Assembly (NCBI GenBank): GCA_017621075.1
Contig: JAGATV010000045.1
Span: 36,085-100,084, forward strand
Reading direction: 5' to 3'
DNA from: Lachnospiraceae bacterium
Lineage (GTDB): Bacteria; Bacillota; Clostridia; Lachnospirales; Lachnospiraceae
Length of the DNA: 64,000 bases
Shown here: positions 44,875-52,215 of the stretch, piece after piece
How the letters are laid out: each line of letters opens with the position of its first letter
How positions within the stretch are numbered: the stretch's first letter is position 1
Position numbers and translations under genes: made by a program
Notes under the pieces: generated by a model
Databases searched by the model: none
The model's input: only the letters and a program-made list of their open reading frames with translations
What the model was told of the DNA's origin: nothing

Positions 44875-45363
44875 ATGAGCGAAATAATAAAGGTGGGAAT
44901 GGCAGACTTAAAGACCTGCGTGAGTCCGGACGGCATCACCACTCTGGGACTTGGCTCCTGTGTGGGCATTGCCCTAAGGGATCCGGTTACCAGGGTGGGC
45001 GGGTTGGCACATATCATGCTGCCGGACAGTACTGCCATCAGAAACAGTCAACAGAATATTGCAAAATTTGCAGATACCGGGATTGAGGAACTGGTGCGCA
45101 GAATGGAGAGTCTGGGAGCCAGACGGAGCCGGATCGTAGCCAAGATAGCCGGAGGTGCCACCATGTTTTCTTTTCAGGGACGTCCCAATACCATGCAGGT
45201 GGGCGACCGGAATGTGGAGGCGACCAAGCAGAAGCTTTCGCAGATGGGAATTCCTCTTTTGGCGGAGGATACCGGTGCCAACTACGGAAGAACGGTGGTC
45301 TTTTACCCGGAAAACGGTGATTTTTATATCAAGGCAGTGGGAAAGAGCGAAACCGTTATCTGA
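44875..45363 (+). CDS. cheD: Chemoreceptor glutamine deamidase CheD
   Basis: The 162-residue protein has the catalytic Cys29 and His46 in LGSCVGIALRD and GGLAHIMLPDS, and the conserved RIVAKIAGGATMF segment. CheD deamidates receptor glutamines and also binds CheC in Bacillus-type adaptation. It is intact, in contrast to the two genes before it. Confidence 0.95.
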   Translation: MSEIIKVGMADLKTCVSPDGITTLGLGSCVGIALRDPVTRVGGLAHIMLPDSTAIRNSQQNIAKFADTGIEELVRRMESLGARRSRIVAKIAGGATMFSFQGRPNTMQVGDRNVEATKQKLSQMGIPLLAEDTGANYGRTVVFYPENGDFYIKAVGKSETVI

Positions 45364-45386
45364 CAAAGGGAAGAGGCAGGTGTATC

Positions 45387-45632
45387 ATGAATAGAAATAA
45401 TATGCCTTTGATTTTAATGCTTTCGGCGGGAGCAGTGACTTATACCATCACTTTTTTTAGCGGTTATACCGTCACGGCCCGTCTTGCAACGCTGTTGATC
45501 GTGCTTCTTATCTTCTATGTTCTGGGCAGCGCCTTAAAATGGACGCTGAATTATTTTGAGGAACAGAATGAGAAAAAAAATAAAGAAGCCGGAGAGGTAA
45601 TCGAAAAGGAAACGGAAGAACTCCATGGATGA
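45387..45632 (+). CDS. Small two-helix membrane protein of unknown function
   Basis: The 81-residue protein has two hydrophobic segments (MPLILMLSAGAVTYTITFFS and LATLLIVLLIFYVLGSALKW), then a Lys/Glu-rich cytoplasmic tail. It overlaps the sigD start by 8 bases, so it should be translated with sigma-D. A similar small gene is often seen between cheD and sigD in Lachnospiraceae. I do not recognise a family function. Confidence 0.75.
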   Translation: MNRNNMPLILMLSAGAVTYTITFFSGYTVTARLATLLIVLLIFYVLGSALKWTLNYFEEQNEKKNKEAGEVIEKETEELHG

Positions 45633-46398
45633 AACGGGAAGAAGAAAATTATTAGAAGAATACGGAAAAAACAGGTCTCCCGAAGTAAGGGAGCAGCTCA
45701 TCCTGGAATATGCATCCTTAGTAAAAGTGGTAGCAGGAAGGCTCAGCATGTATCTGGGATACAATGTGGAGTATGAGGACCTGGTGAGCTATGGGATCTT
45801 CGGGCTGATCGATGCCATCGACAAATTTGACTGCTTCAAGGAAGTGAAGTTCGAGACTTATGCCAGCTTAAGGATCAGAGGGGCCATTCTGGACCAGATC
45901 CGCAAGATGGACTGGATTCCAAGGACGATCCGGCAGAAGCAAAAAAAGATTGAGAGTGTCATGAAGGAGATCGAGCAGACCACCGGGCACAGTGCCACGG
46001 ATGGAGAGATCGCGTCAGCGCTTGGGATTTCAGAGGAAGAATATCTGGATTGGCAGTCCCAGATGAAGATCACGGGACTGGTATCCTTAAATGAATATAT
46101 GGAGCAGGGAAGTGATGTTTCCCAGGATTACAGCAGCCGTACCACAGCCCGTTTTGAAAGCCCCGAGGAGAGGGTGGAAAAGCAGGAACTGGTCAAGGTG
46201 CTGGGAGAAGCCATGGAGCTTCTGACAGAGAAAGAACAGAAAGTCATCACACTGTATTATTATGAGGAGCTGACCTTGAAGGAGATCAGCAGTATCCTGG
46301 AGGTATCAGAGTCCAGGGTATCACAGCTCCATACCAGAGCCCTGCAGAAGATGAAAACAAAGATGGGAGCATATATGGGGATGCTTTCCGACCATTGA
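45625..46398 (+). CDS. sigD: RNA polymerase sigma factor SigD/FliA
   Basis: The 257-residue protein has sigma-70 regions 2 (EDLVSYGIFGLIDAIDKFD; TYASLRIRGAILDQIRKMDW), 3 (ATDGEIASALGISEEEYLDW) and 4 (ELTLKEISSILEVSESRVSQ), as in sigma-28. It directs late flagellar and chemotaxis genes (flagellin, receptors), which lie elsewhere. FlgM is not encoded here. Position near the operon end, as in Bacillus, makes its level depend on full-length transcription. Confidence 0.96.
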   Translation: MDETGRRKLLEEYGKNRSPEVREQLILEYASLVKVVAGRLSMYLGYNVEYEDLVSYGIFGLIDAIDKFDCFKEVKFETYASLRIRGAILDQIRKMDWIPRTIRQKQKKIESVMKEIEQTTGHSATDGEIASALGISEEEYLDWQSQMKITGLVSLNEYMEQGSDVSQDYSSRTTARFESPEERVEKQELVKVLGEAMELLTEKEQKVITLYYYEELTLKEISSILEVSESRVSQLHTRALQKMKTKMGAYMGMLSDH

Positions 46399-46425
46399 TC
46401 GTGAGTTTAGAAAGAGAGGACGACT

Positions 46426-48021
46426 ATGCGCAACGGATATTTCAGATTGGTAACGACAGCCGGCGGTTATGGCGTAAAGCTCTTCCCTCCAAAGGACGGC
46501 GGAGAAGGTATCCGCCTTTTGGAATTGATCAACTATCTGGACAATCAGAAAATTGTTTATAATGCTTTGGAATTGAAACAGGCAGTGGCCGAGAATCAGG
46601 AAAAGGTGGTGAGCCTTGGAGTGGGAGGAGAACCCTGTCCGCCCTGTGAGGAAACCTATCTTTTGAAAGTGGCTGAGGGCAATATGAGTGCTACGGCAAG
46701 GTTCTTTCCAGCATCGGAGACAGGAAAGCGCCTTTCTTTTGATGAGTTCCTCAGGGATTTGCGCATGAGGAATATCAAGAGCGGAATCGACATGCAGGTA
46801 TTGCAGGAACATTTCCAGTCGGAGGGGATCTATTGTACCGATCTGGAAGTGGCAAAAGGCAAAGTACCCAGGCACGGCAGCGATGCCAGAATCGAATATT
46901 ATTTCAATACCGATGTTCACGCCCAGCCGGAAATGCGGGAAGACGGCAGCGTAGACTATTTTCATCTGAATGTGGTGAATCATTGTCATGTGGGGGATGT
47001 CCTGGCAAAGATCGTCCCGGCTGATGAGGGAGAATACGGGATGGATATCCTTGGCAACCGCATCAAGCCCAGAGAAGTGAAGAAGATGAATCTGAGATTC
47101 GGAAAGAACATTGCCCTGTCCGAGGACCGGATGAGCATTTCCTCCCTGGTTGACGGACATGTTATGCTGGTGGATGACAGCGTGTTCGTGTCCGATGTCT
47201 ATGAGGTGGAGAATGTAGATACCTCCACGGGGAATATCGAGTTTGCCGGAAGCGTACAGGTCAACGGCAACGTATCAACGAATTTTAAGATCAAGGCCAG
47301 AGGCAATGTCATCGTCAACGGCGTGGTGGAAGGAGCACATATAGAAGCCGGAGGCAATATCATCATTGCCAGAGGCATGAACGGTATGTCCAAGGGCACC
47401 CTGAAGGCCGGCGGAAATATCGTTGCCAAGTTTTTGGAGAGTACCACTGCCGAAGCGGACGGTTATGTGAATGCGGAATCCCTTCTGCATTGTAATGTAT
47501 CTGCCGGGACGGAGATCGTGGTCAACGGTAAGCGGGGGTTTGTAACAGGCGGTCATATCCAGGCTGATGACAAGATCGATGTAAAGAATCTGGGAGCAAC
47601 GCTGGGAGCCTCCACTATTGTGGAAGTGGGTGTGAATCCCAAGTTAAAAGCCCAATATCTGCTGCTGCAGAAGGAGATTTCCGAGATCGTGCGGGCGATC
47701 AAGGCAGCCCAGCCCGTTTTGGCAAATTTTGCCGAGAAGAGGGCAAGAGGGGCTAATTTCAGTGCGGATCAGCTCAAGTATGTGAAGGAGACGGCAGCAC
47801 TTTTGGAAACCAAGAAAGTGGAGCTGGAGACAAAGAACCAGGAAATGAAGGAATTACAGCAGATCTTCAATCCACAGAAAAAATCCGCTGTCATCGTGCG
47901 GGGAGAAGTATATCCCGGCACCACCATCATTATCGGTGATGTTTCCATGGTATTGCAGAGCAGTTACAAGTATTGTCAGTTTGAGAAGATCAACGGTGAA
48001 GTCAAGATGCTTCCGCTGTAG
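46426..48021 (+). CDS. FapA/DUF342 family protein
   Basis: The 531-residue protein has an N-terminal domain (about 1-160) and a central DUF342 region made of repeated beta-helix-like turns (GNIEFAGSVQVNGNV, KARGNVIVNGVVEGAHIEAG, LKAGGNIVAKFLESTTAEAD), then a coiled coil (about 405-470) and a short C-terminal strand domain. FapA-type proteins sit beside flagellar genes in many Firmicutes; their role is unclear, perhaps in polar placement or division as in Vibrio FapA. No membrane segment. Confidence 0.85.
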   Translation: MRNGYFRLVTTAGGYGVKLFPPKDGGEGIRLLELINYLDNQKIVYNALELKQAVAENQEKVVSLGVGGEPCPPCEETYLLKVAEGNMSATARFFPASETGKRLSFDEFLRDLRMRNIKSGIDMQVLQEHFQSEGIYCTDLEVAKGKVPRHGSDARIEYYFNTDVHAQPEMREDGSVDYFHLNVVNHCHVGDVLAKIVPADEGEYGMDILGNRIKPREVKKMNLRFGKNIALSEDRMSISSLVDGHVMLVDDSVFVSDVYEVENVDTSTGNIEFAGSVQVNGNVSTNFKIKARGNVIVNGVVEGAHIEAGGNIIIARGMNGMSKGTLKAGGNIVAKFLESTTAEADGYVNAESLLHCNVSAGTEIVVNGKRGFVTGGHIQADDKIDVKNLGATLGASTIVEVGVNPKLKAQYLLLQKEISEIVRAIKAAQPVLANFAEKRARGANFSADQLKYVKETAALLETKKVELETKNQEMKELQQIFNPQKKSAVIVRGEVYPGTTIIIGDVSMVLQSSYKYCQFEKINGEVKMLPL

Positions 48022-48069
48022 GGACCGGTTGCCATTCATACCGGCATACACAAGGAAAGAGAGAAAACT

Positions 48070-48378
48070 ATGGGATTTGGTACCATTGAGTTTACTACGA
48101 TCTCAAGGTCGCAGGACTATACTGCCATAAAACAGAATGAGGACAACAAGAGCCTTCAGGACCAGGCCAATATCGGTCAGCAGATCCAGAAACAGGCAAG
48201 GCAGCTTACGGAGGAAGTCAAGAGCGGCAGCCGGTCTGACTGGTATGATAAACAGCCCGATGCAAAAGAAAAGGGCAACGGTCAGTATGCAGGGGACGGA
48301 GGCCGCAAACGCAGGCAGCAGGAGCCCCGGGAGAAAATGGTGGTAAAAGGCCGCAGCGGCTTTGACATAAAAATATAA
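48070..48378 (+). CDS. Small charged protein of unknown function
   Basis: The 102-residue protein is hydrophilic, with a short conserved-looking N-terminus (MGFGTIEFTTISRSQDYTAI), a Gln/Asp-rich middle and an Arg/Lys-rich end. It has no signal or membrane segment. The start is supported by AAGGAAAGAG. It sits in line between the FapA-like and SwrB-like genes, so it is probably a flagellar-operon protein. I know no family for it. Confidence 0.7.
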   Translation: MGFGTIEFTTISRSQDYTAIKQNEDNKSLQDQANIGQQIQKQARQLTEEVKSGSRSDWYDKQPDAKEKGNGQYAGDGGRKRRQQEPREKMVVKGRSGFDIKI

Positions 48379-48391
48379 GGATGTAGGATAA

Positions 48392-49171
48392 ATGGGATTG
48401 TTGGAGATCGTCCTGCTTGCGGCAGGCACAGTGATTTTAATTTTGGGTTTCATCCTTCCGGTAAAGAAGGAGGAAACCTCCGCACAGACGAAAGCCTTTG
48501 CACAGGAAGAGATAAAGAACATGGTCATCCGGGAAATGGACAATGTGAAGAGCCATGTGGAAGATGTGGTAGAGGAATCTATCGATTATGCCATGGAAAA
48601 GACAGAAAGGTCCCTGGAACGGCTGTCCAATGAAAAGATCATGGCTGTAAATGAATATTCAGACACGGTGTTGAAGGAGATCCATAAGAATCACGAGGAG
48701 GTCATGTTTCTTTATGATATGCTCAATGACAAGCAGGCCTATCTGAAAAATGCCATGTCTGAGGTCAACAGGACCGTAAAGGCGGTGGAAGAGACCAAAG
48801 CGGCTGCCGAGGCTGCCGCAAAGGAGGCCGAGGATGCCAAAGTCCCCGCTCAGGAAGCAGAAGCTGAAATCACAAGAAAGAAGGCTGCGTCCGCCTCTCA
48901 AAAGGCGCCTTCGAAAGCACCTTCCAGGACGGCGGCAAAGAAGGACACGCCGGGACAATCCCAGGAGAAGGTTGTAACTGCAGGTACAGGCAGGCAGATC
49001 ACGGAGCTGAATTTCAGCGGCAGGGATACAGATGGGGGGAGCGGCAGAAACAGCAACGAAAAGATACTGGAACTTCACCGTCAGGGAAAATCTACCGTTG
49101 CCATTGCAATGGAACTGGGACTCGGCGTGGGAGAAGTGAAACTGGTAATCGACTTATTCAAGAATCTATAA
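48392..49171 (+). CDS. Membrane-anchored SwrB-like protein (DUF6115 type)
   Basis: The 259-residue protein starts with a membrane helix (LLEIVLLAAGTVILILGFIL), then a long coiled coil (about 30-150), an Ala/Lys/Pro linker and a C-terminal 35-residue helix-turn-helix-like part (KILELHRQGKSTVAIAMELG). SwrB in B. subtilis has the same order, lies after sigD, and promotes assembly of the flagellar type III gate. I therefore regard it as its counterpart. Whether the C-terminal motif binds DNA is open. Confidence 0.75.
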   Translation: MGLLEIVLLAAGTVILILGFILPVKKEETSAQTKAFAQEEIKNMVIREMDNVKSHVEDVVEESIDYAMEKTERSLERLSNEKIMAVNEYSDTVLKEIHKNHEEVMFLYDMLNDKQAYLKNAMSEVNRTVKAVEETKAAAEAAAKEAEDAKVPAQEAEAEITRKKAASASQKAPSKAPSRTAAKKDTPGQSQEKVVTAGTGRQITELNFSGRDTDGGSGRNSNEKILELHRQGKSTVAIAMELGLGVGEVKLVIDLFKNL

Positions 49172-49186
49172 AGGCAGAAGAAAATT

Positions 49187-49678
49187 ATGAAGTTAAGATA
49201 TTATTTGAGGGGGTTGGGGCTTGGCATCCTGGTGACAGCGCTGATCCTCGGGATCGCCGGAGGAAAGGACCGGGAAGCGCTGAGCGATGATGAGATCAGA
49301 GCAAGAGCTTCTGCCCTTGGTATGGTGGACAGTTCCACACTGATGCTTTCAGACCTGAAAGCATCGCCTGAGCCGTCTGCATCGCCCGAGCCGTCTGCGC
49401 CGCCTGAGCCCTCTGCAGAAAAGGAGCCATCTGCACCCACAGAAGCAGCAGAGCCTTCATCGCAGCCGGAAACGGTGGAGTTTTCCATTGCCGGAGGATC
49501 AGGTTCCTATACTGTCAGCAAAAATCTGGCAGCGGCAGGGCTGGTGGAGGATGCGGGAGAATTTGACAGCTTTTTGTGCGATAACGGATACAGTAAGAGA
49601 CTAAAGGCCGGCACTTTTGAAATCCCCGGGGATGCCTCCTGGGAAGAAATTGCAAAAATCATAACAGGAAAACGATAA
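49187..49678 (+). CDS. Membrane protein with isolated MltG LysM-like subdomain
   Basis: The 163-residue protein has an N-terminal hydrophobic helix (GLGLGILVTALILGIAG), a Pro/Ser/Glu linker made of repeats, and a C-terminal region (SYTVSKNLAAAGLVEDAGEF, then LKAGTFEIPGDASWEEIAKI) similar to the first subdomain of the lytic transglycosylase MltG/YceG. The catalytic domain of MltG is missing, so it is likely not an enzyme; cell-wall binding is inferred. Last gene before the operon terminator. Confidence 0.75.
   Translation: MKLRYYLRGLGLGILVTALILGIAGGKDREALSDDEIRARASALGMVDSSTLMLSDLKASPEPSASPEPSAPPEPSAEKEPSAPTEAAEPSSQPETVEFSIAGGSGSYTVSKNLAAAGLVEDAGEFDSFLCDNGYSKRLKAGTFEIPGDASWEEIAKIITGKR
49361..49432 (+). 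repeat. 18-base tandem repeats coding for A-S-P-E-P-S
   Basis: Four consecutive 18-base units encode ASPEPS, ASPEPS, APPEPS and AEKEPS in the linker of the MltG-like membrane protein. The first two differ by one base. Such repeats can vary in number between strains. Confidence 0.9.
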
Positions 49679-49700
49679 AACCTCTTGCAACAGAGGTTTT
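49677..49700 (+). terminator. Intrinsic terminator of the fla/che operon
   Basis: AAAACCTCT and AGAGGTTTT form a 9-pair stem with loop TGCAAC, followed by ATT. It overlaps the stop region of the last operon gene by none and lies one base after it. The loop contains the -35 box of the next promoter. Confidence 0.8.
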
Positions 49701-49713
49701 ATTATGGTATAAT
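49685..49713 (+). promoter_or_regulatory. Strong sigma-A promoter of rpsB-tsf
   Basis: TTGCAA and a perfect TATAAT are separated by 17 bases, with an extended -10 TG. The -35 box is within the loop of the preceding terminator hairpin. The start site would be near 49720, giving a leader of about 135 bases. Confidence 0.82.
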
Positions 49714-49856
49714 TGCACCATTGTGACTAAAAAACACGCATTCTTATTTGGGGATGGTGTTCCGGACGTCCGGGATGGTCCTCAAAGCAGTCGGCTTCTT
49801 GACGCGGAACCGACGGTAAAGTATGCGGAAGATTCTAACCAAACGGAGGAAAAGAC
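49714..49856 (+). promoter_or_regulatory. Structured rpsB leader, possible S2 autoregulatory site
   Basis: The leader has at least two possible hairpins: GGGGA (49750-49754) with TCCTC (49779-49783) enclosing the palindrome CCGGACGTCCGG, and GTCGG-c-TTC (49790-49798) with GAACCGAC (49807-49814). The ribosome site CGGAGGA follows. Ribosomal operons often have such leaders for feedback by their own protein; for rpsB this is known in E. coli, and here it is inferred. Confidence 0.5.
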
Positions 49857-50612
49857 ATGAGCGTTATTTCAATGAAACAGTTACTTGAAGCAGGTGTTCA
49901 TTTCGGACATCAGACCAGAAGATGGAACCCTAAGATGGCTCCTTACATCTTCACTGAGAGAAACGGTATCCACATCATCGACTTACAGAAGTCTGTAGTC
50001 AAGGTTGATGAGGCATACAAGGCAGTTTCCGAGATCGCTGCACAGGGCGGTACCATCCTTTTCGTAGGTACCAAGAAGCAGGCACAGGATGCTGTGAAGA
50101 CCGAGGCAGAGCGCTGCGGTATGTACTATGTAAATGAGAGATGGCTGGGCGGTATGCTCACCAACTTCAAGACCATTCAGTCCCGTATCGCAAGACTGCA
50201 TGCAATCGAGACCATGTCTCAGGACGGTACTTTTGATGTACTTCCCAAGAAGGAAGTTATCCAGTTGAGAAAAGAGTGGGATAAGCTGGAGAAGAATCTG
50301 GGCGGTATCAAGAACATGACCAGAGTTCCCGATGCTATCTTTGTTGTAGATCCCAAGAAGGAAAGAATCTGTGTACAGGAAGCTCATGCACTGGGCATTA
50401 CCCTGATCGGTATCGGTGATACCAACTGTGATCCTGAAGAGCTTGACTACATCATCCCCGGTAATGATGATGCGATCAGAGCTGTCAAGCTGATCGTTGC
50501 CAAAATGGCAGATGCTGTGATCGAAGCAAACCAGGGTGAAGCTGTTTACACTGAGGAAGAGGTTGCTGTAGAAGAGGCTTCCGATATCGAAGAAGTAGCA
50601 GACGCAGAATAG
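49857..50612 (+). CDS. rpsB: 30S ribosomal protein S2
   Basis: S2 is a late-assembling small-subunit protein. The 251-residue protein shows the family signatures [20 protein letters not shown] and [16 protein letters not shown] and ends with a 25-residue acidic tail (Glu, Asp, Ala, Val), which is usual in Clostridia. Codon use is strongly biased, as expected for high expression. rpsB is followed by tsf in nearly all bacteria. Confidence 0.98.
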   Translation: MSVISMKQLLEAGVHFGHQTRRWNPKMAPYIFTERNGIHIIDLQKSVVKVDEAYKAVSEIAAQGGTILFVGTKKQAQDAVKTEAERCGMYYVNERWLGGMLTNFKTIQSRIARLHAIETMSQDGTFDVLPKKEVIQLRKEWDKLEKNLGGIKNMTRVPDAIFVVDPKKERICVQEAHALGITLIGIGDTNCDPEELDYIIPGNDDAIRAVKLIVAKMADAVIEANQGEAVYTEEEVAVEEASDIEEVADAE

Positions 50613-50653
50613 AAGGAATAAACCCTATAAAGAAAAGCATGGAGGGAAATAGA

Positions 50654-51592
50654 ATGGCAGAAATTACCGCAGCTATGGTAAAAGAACTGCGCGAACAGAC
50701 CGGCGCAGGTATGATGGATTGTAAGAAGGCTCTGAATGAGACCAATGGCAATATGGAAGAAGCGGTTGAAGTCCTGAGAAAGAACGGACAGGCTAAGGCT
50801 GTTAAGAAGGAAGGCAGAATCGCAGCAGAAGGTATCTGCCGTATCGCTGCAAAGGGTGACCAGGTTGCAGCAGTTGTAGAAGTAAACTCCGAGACTGACT
50901 TTGTCGCAAAGAATGAGCAGTTCCAGCAGTTTGTAGAAGCTGTTGCAGCCCAGGCTGTAGACAGCAATGCGGCTGATATGGATGCATTCCTGGCAGAGGC
51001 TTGGAAGGAGGATGCTTCCAAGACCGTACAGGAGGCTTTGGTTGACAAGATCGCTGTCATCGGTGAGAAGCTGAGCATCAGAAGATTTGAGAAAGTGGTT
51101 GCAGAGAACGGCTGTGTAGTATCTTATGTACACGGCGGCGGAAGAATCGGTGTTATCGTAGACGCTGAGACTTCTGTTGTAAACGATGCCGTAAAGGAAG
51201 CGCTGACCAACATCGCTATGCAGGTCGCTGCCCTGAATCCCAAGTATGTTGCCACCGGCGATGTATCTGAGGAATACAAGGCTCACGAGAGAGAAATCAT
51301 AAAAGCGCAGATCGAGCAGGACCCCAAGATGGCAGGTAAGCCTGAGAAGGTGATCACCGGTGCTATCGAAGGCCGTCTGAACAAAGAGCTGAAGGAAGTA
51401 TGTCTGTTAGAGCAGACTTATGTAAAGGCCGAGGATGGCAAGCAGACCGTGGCACAGTATCTTGCACAGGTTGGCAAGGACAACGGCACTACCGTTGCAG
51501 TCAAGAAGTTCGTTCGTTTTGAGACCGGAGAGGGCCTTGAAAAGAAGAATGAGGACTTTGCAGCAGAAGTTGCAGCACAGATGAACAAATAA
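50654..51592 (+). CDS. tsf: Elongation factor Ts
   Basis: EF-Ts is the nucleotide exchange factor for EF-Tu. The ATG at 50654 has GGAGGG 7 bases upstream, so five upstream in-frame codons are not part of it. The 312-residue protein has the N-terminal UBA-like domain (TAAMVKELREQTGAGMMDCK), the core signature EVNSETDFVAKN and a C-terminal helix. Normal length, high-expression codon use. Confidence 0.98.
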   Translation: MAEITAAMVKELREQTGAGMMDCKKALNETNGNMEEAVEVLRKNGQAKAVKKEGRIAAEGICRIAAKGDQVAAVVEVNSETDFVAKNEQFQQFVEAVAAQAVDSNAADMDAFLAEAWKEDASKTVQEALVDKIAVIGEKLSIRRFEKVVAENGCVVSYVHGGGRIGVIVDAETSVVNDAVKEALTNIAMQVAALNPKYVATGDVSEEYKAHEREIIKAQIEQDPKMAGKPEKVITGAIEGRLNKELKEVCLLEQTYVKAEDGKQTVAQYLAQVGKDNGTTVAVKKFVRFETGEGLEKKNEDFAAEVAAQMNK

Positions 51593-51617
51593 GCCGCAAA
51601 GCCGGTATGAGATGAAT

Positions 51618-51661
51618 ACCCCTTGAAGAACCGAACTATTTTGGATCTTCAGGGGGTTTTT
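51618..51661 (+). terminator. Terminator after tsf
   Basis: ACCCCTTGAAGA (51618-51629) pairs with TCTTCAGGGGGT (51646-51657) with one GU pair, and TTTTT follows. It ends the rpsB-tsf unit. Confidence 0.88.
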
Positions 51662-51690
51662 GATCGCTTTCGAGAAAGGAGTGTGTAAGG

Positions 51691-52191
51691 ATGGAACAGA
51701 TCCTCATCCGCAGAGCCAGGGAATCTGATCTTCAGGCTTTGCTGGATATCTATAACTATGAAGTGGTAAATGGTGTGGCTACGCTGGATCTTGAGAAAAG
51801 GACCCTGGCGGAGCGGCAGATCTGGTTTGATCATCACAATGTGGAAAACCATCCGCTGATCGTGGCTGAGGTTTCGGGACAGGTGGCAGGCTATGCAAGC
51901 CTTTCCGCCTACCGGGATAAGGAAGCTTACCGATCTACGGTGGAATTGTCTATTTATGTAGGACCCGATTTCAGGAGGATGGGTGTGGCAACCGCACTGA
52001 TGGAGGCTATTCTTGGTGAGGCCCGGAAGGATGAAAGGACCCACACCGTGGTGTCCGTCATTACCTCGGGCAATGTGGCCAGTGAGAAGCTCCACGGGAA
52101 ATTTGGGTTTGAATTCTGCGGAACCATCCGGGAAGTGGGAATGAAATTCGGAGTGTATCAGGATATTGACAATTACAGGCTGGGTGTATGA
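51691..52191 (+). CDS. GNAT acetyltransferase, phosphinothricin acetyltransferase-like
   Basis: The 166-residue protein has the GNAT fold with the acetyl-CoA loop RRMGVATALMEAIL and the beta-bulge strand VELSIYVGPDF. The N-terminus (IRRARESDLQALLDIYNYEV) and the end (GTIREVGMKFGVYQDIDNYR) match the PAT/YwnH group, which acetylates phosphinothricin, methionine sulfoximine or related amino acids. The real substrate is not known. It has its own ribosome site (GAAAGGAG) and stands alone. Confidence 0.85.
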   Translation: MEQILIRRARESDLQALLDIYNYEVVNGVATLDLEKRTLAERQIWFDHHNVENHPLIVAEVSGQVAGYASLSAYRDKEAYRSTVELSIYVGPDFRRMGVATALMEAILGEARKDERTHTVVSVITSGNVASEKLHGKFGFEFCGTIREVGMKFGVYQDIDNYRLGV

Positions 52192-52204
52192 CCCGGCCTG
52201 TTTT
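52176..52204 (+). terminator. Terminator overlapping the acetyltransferase stop codon
   Basis: CAGGCTGGGT and ACCCGGCCTG form a 10-pair stem (one GU pair) with loop GTATG, followed by TTTT. The stop codon TGA lies at the 3' edge of the loop, so terminating hairpin and coding end are shared. Confidence 0.7.
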
Positions 52205-52215
52205 GCCCATAGAGA

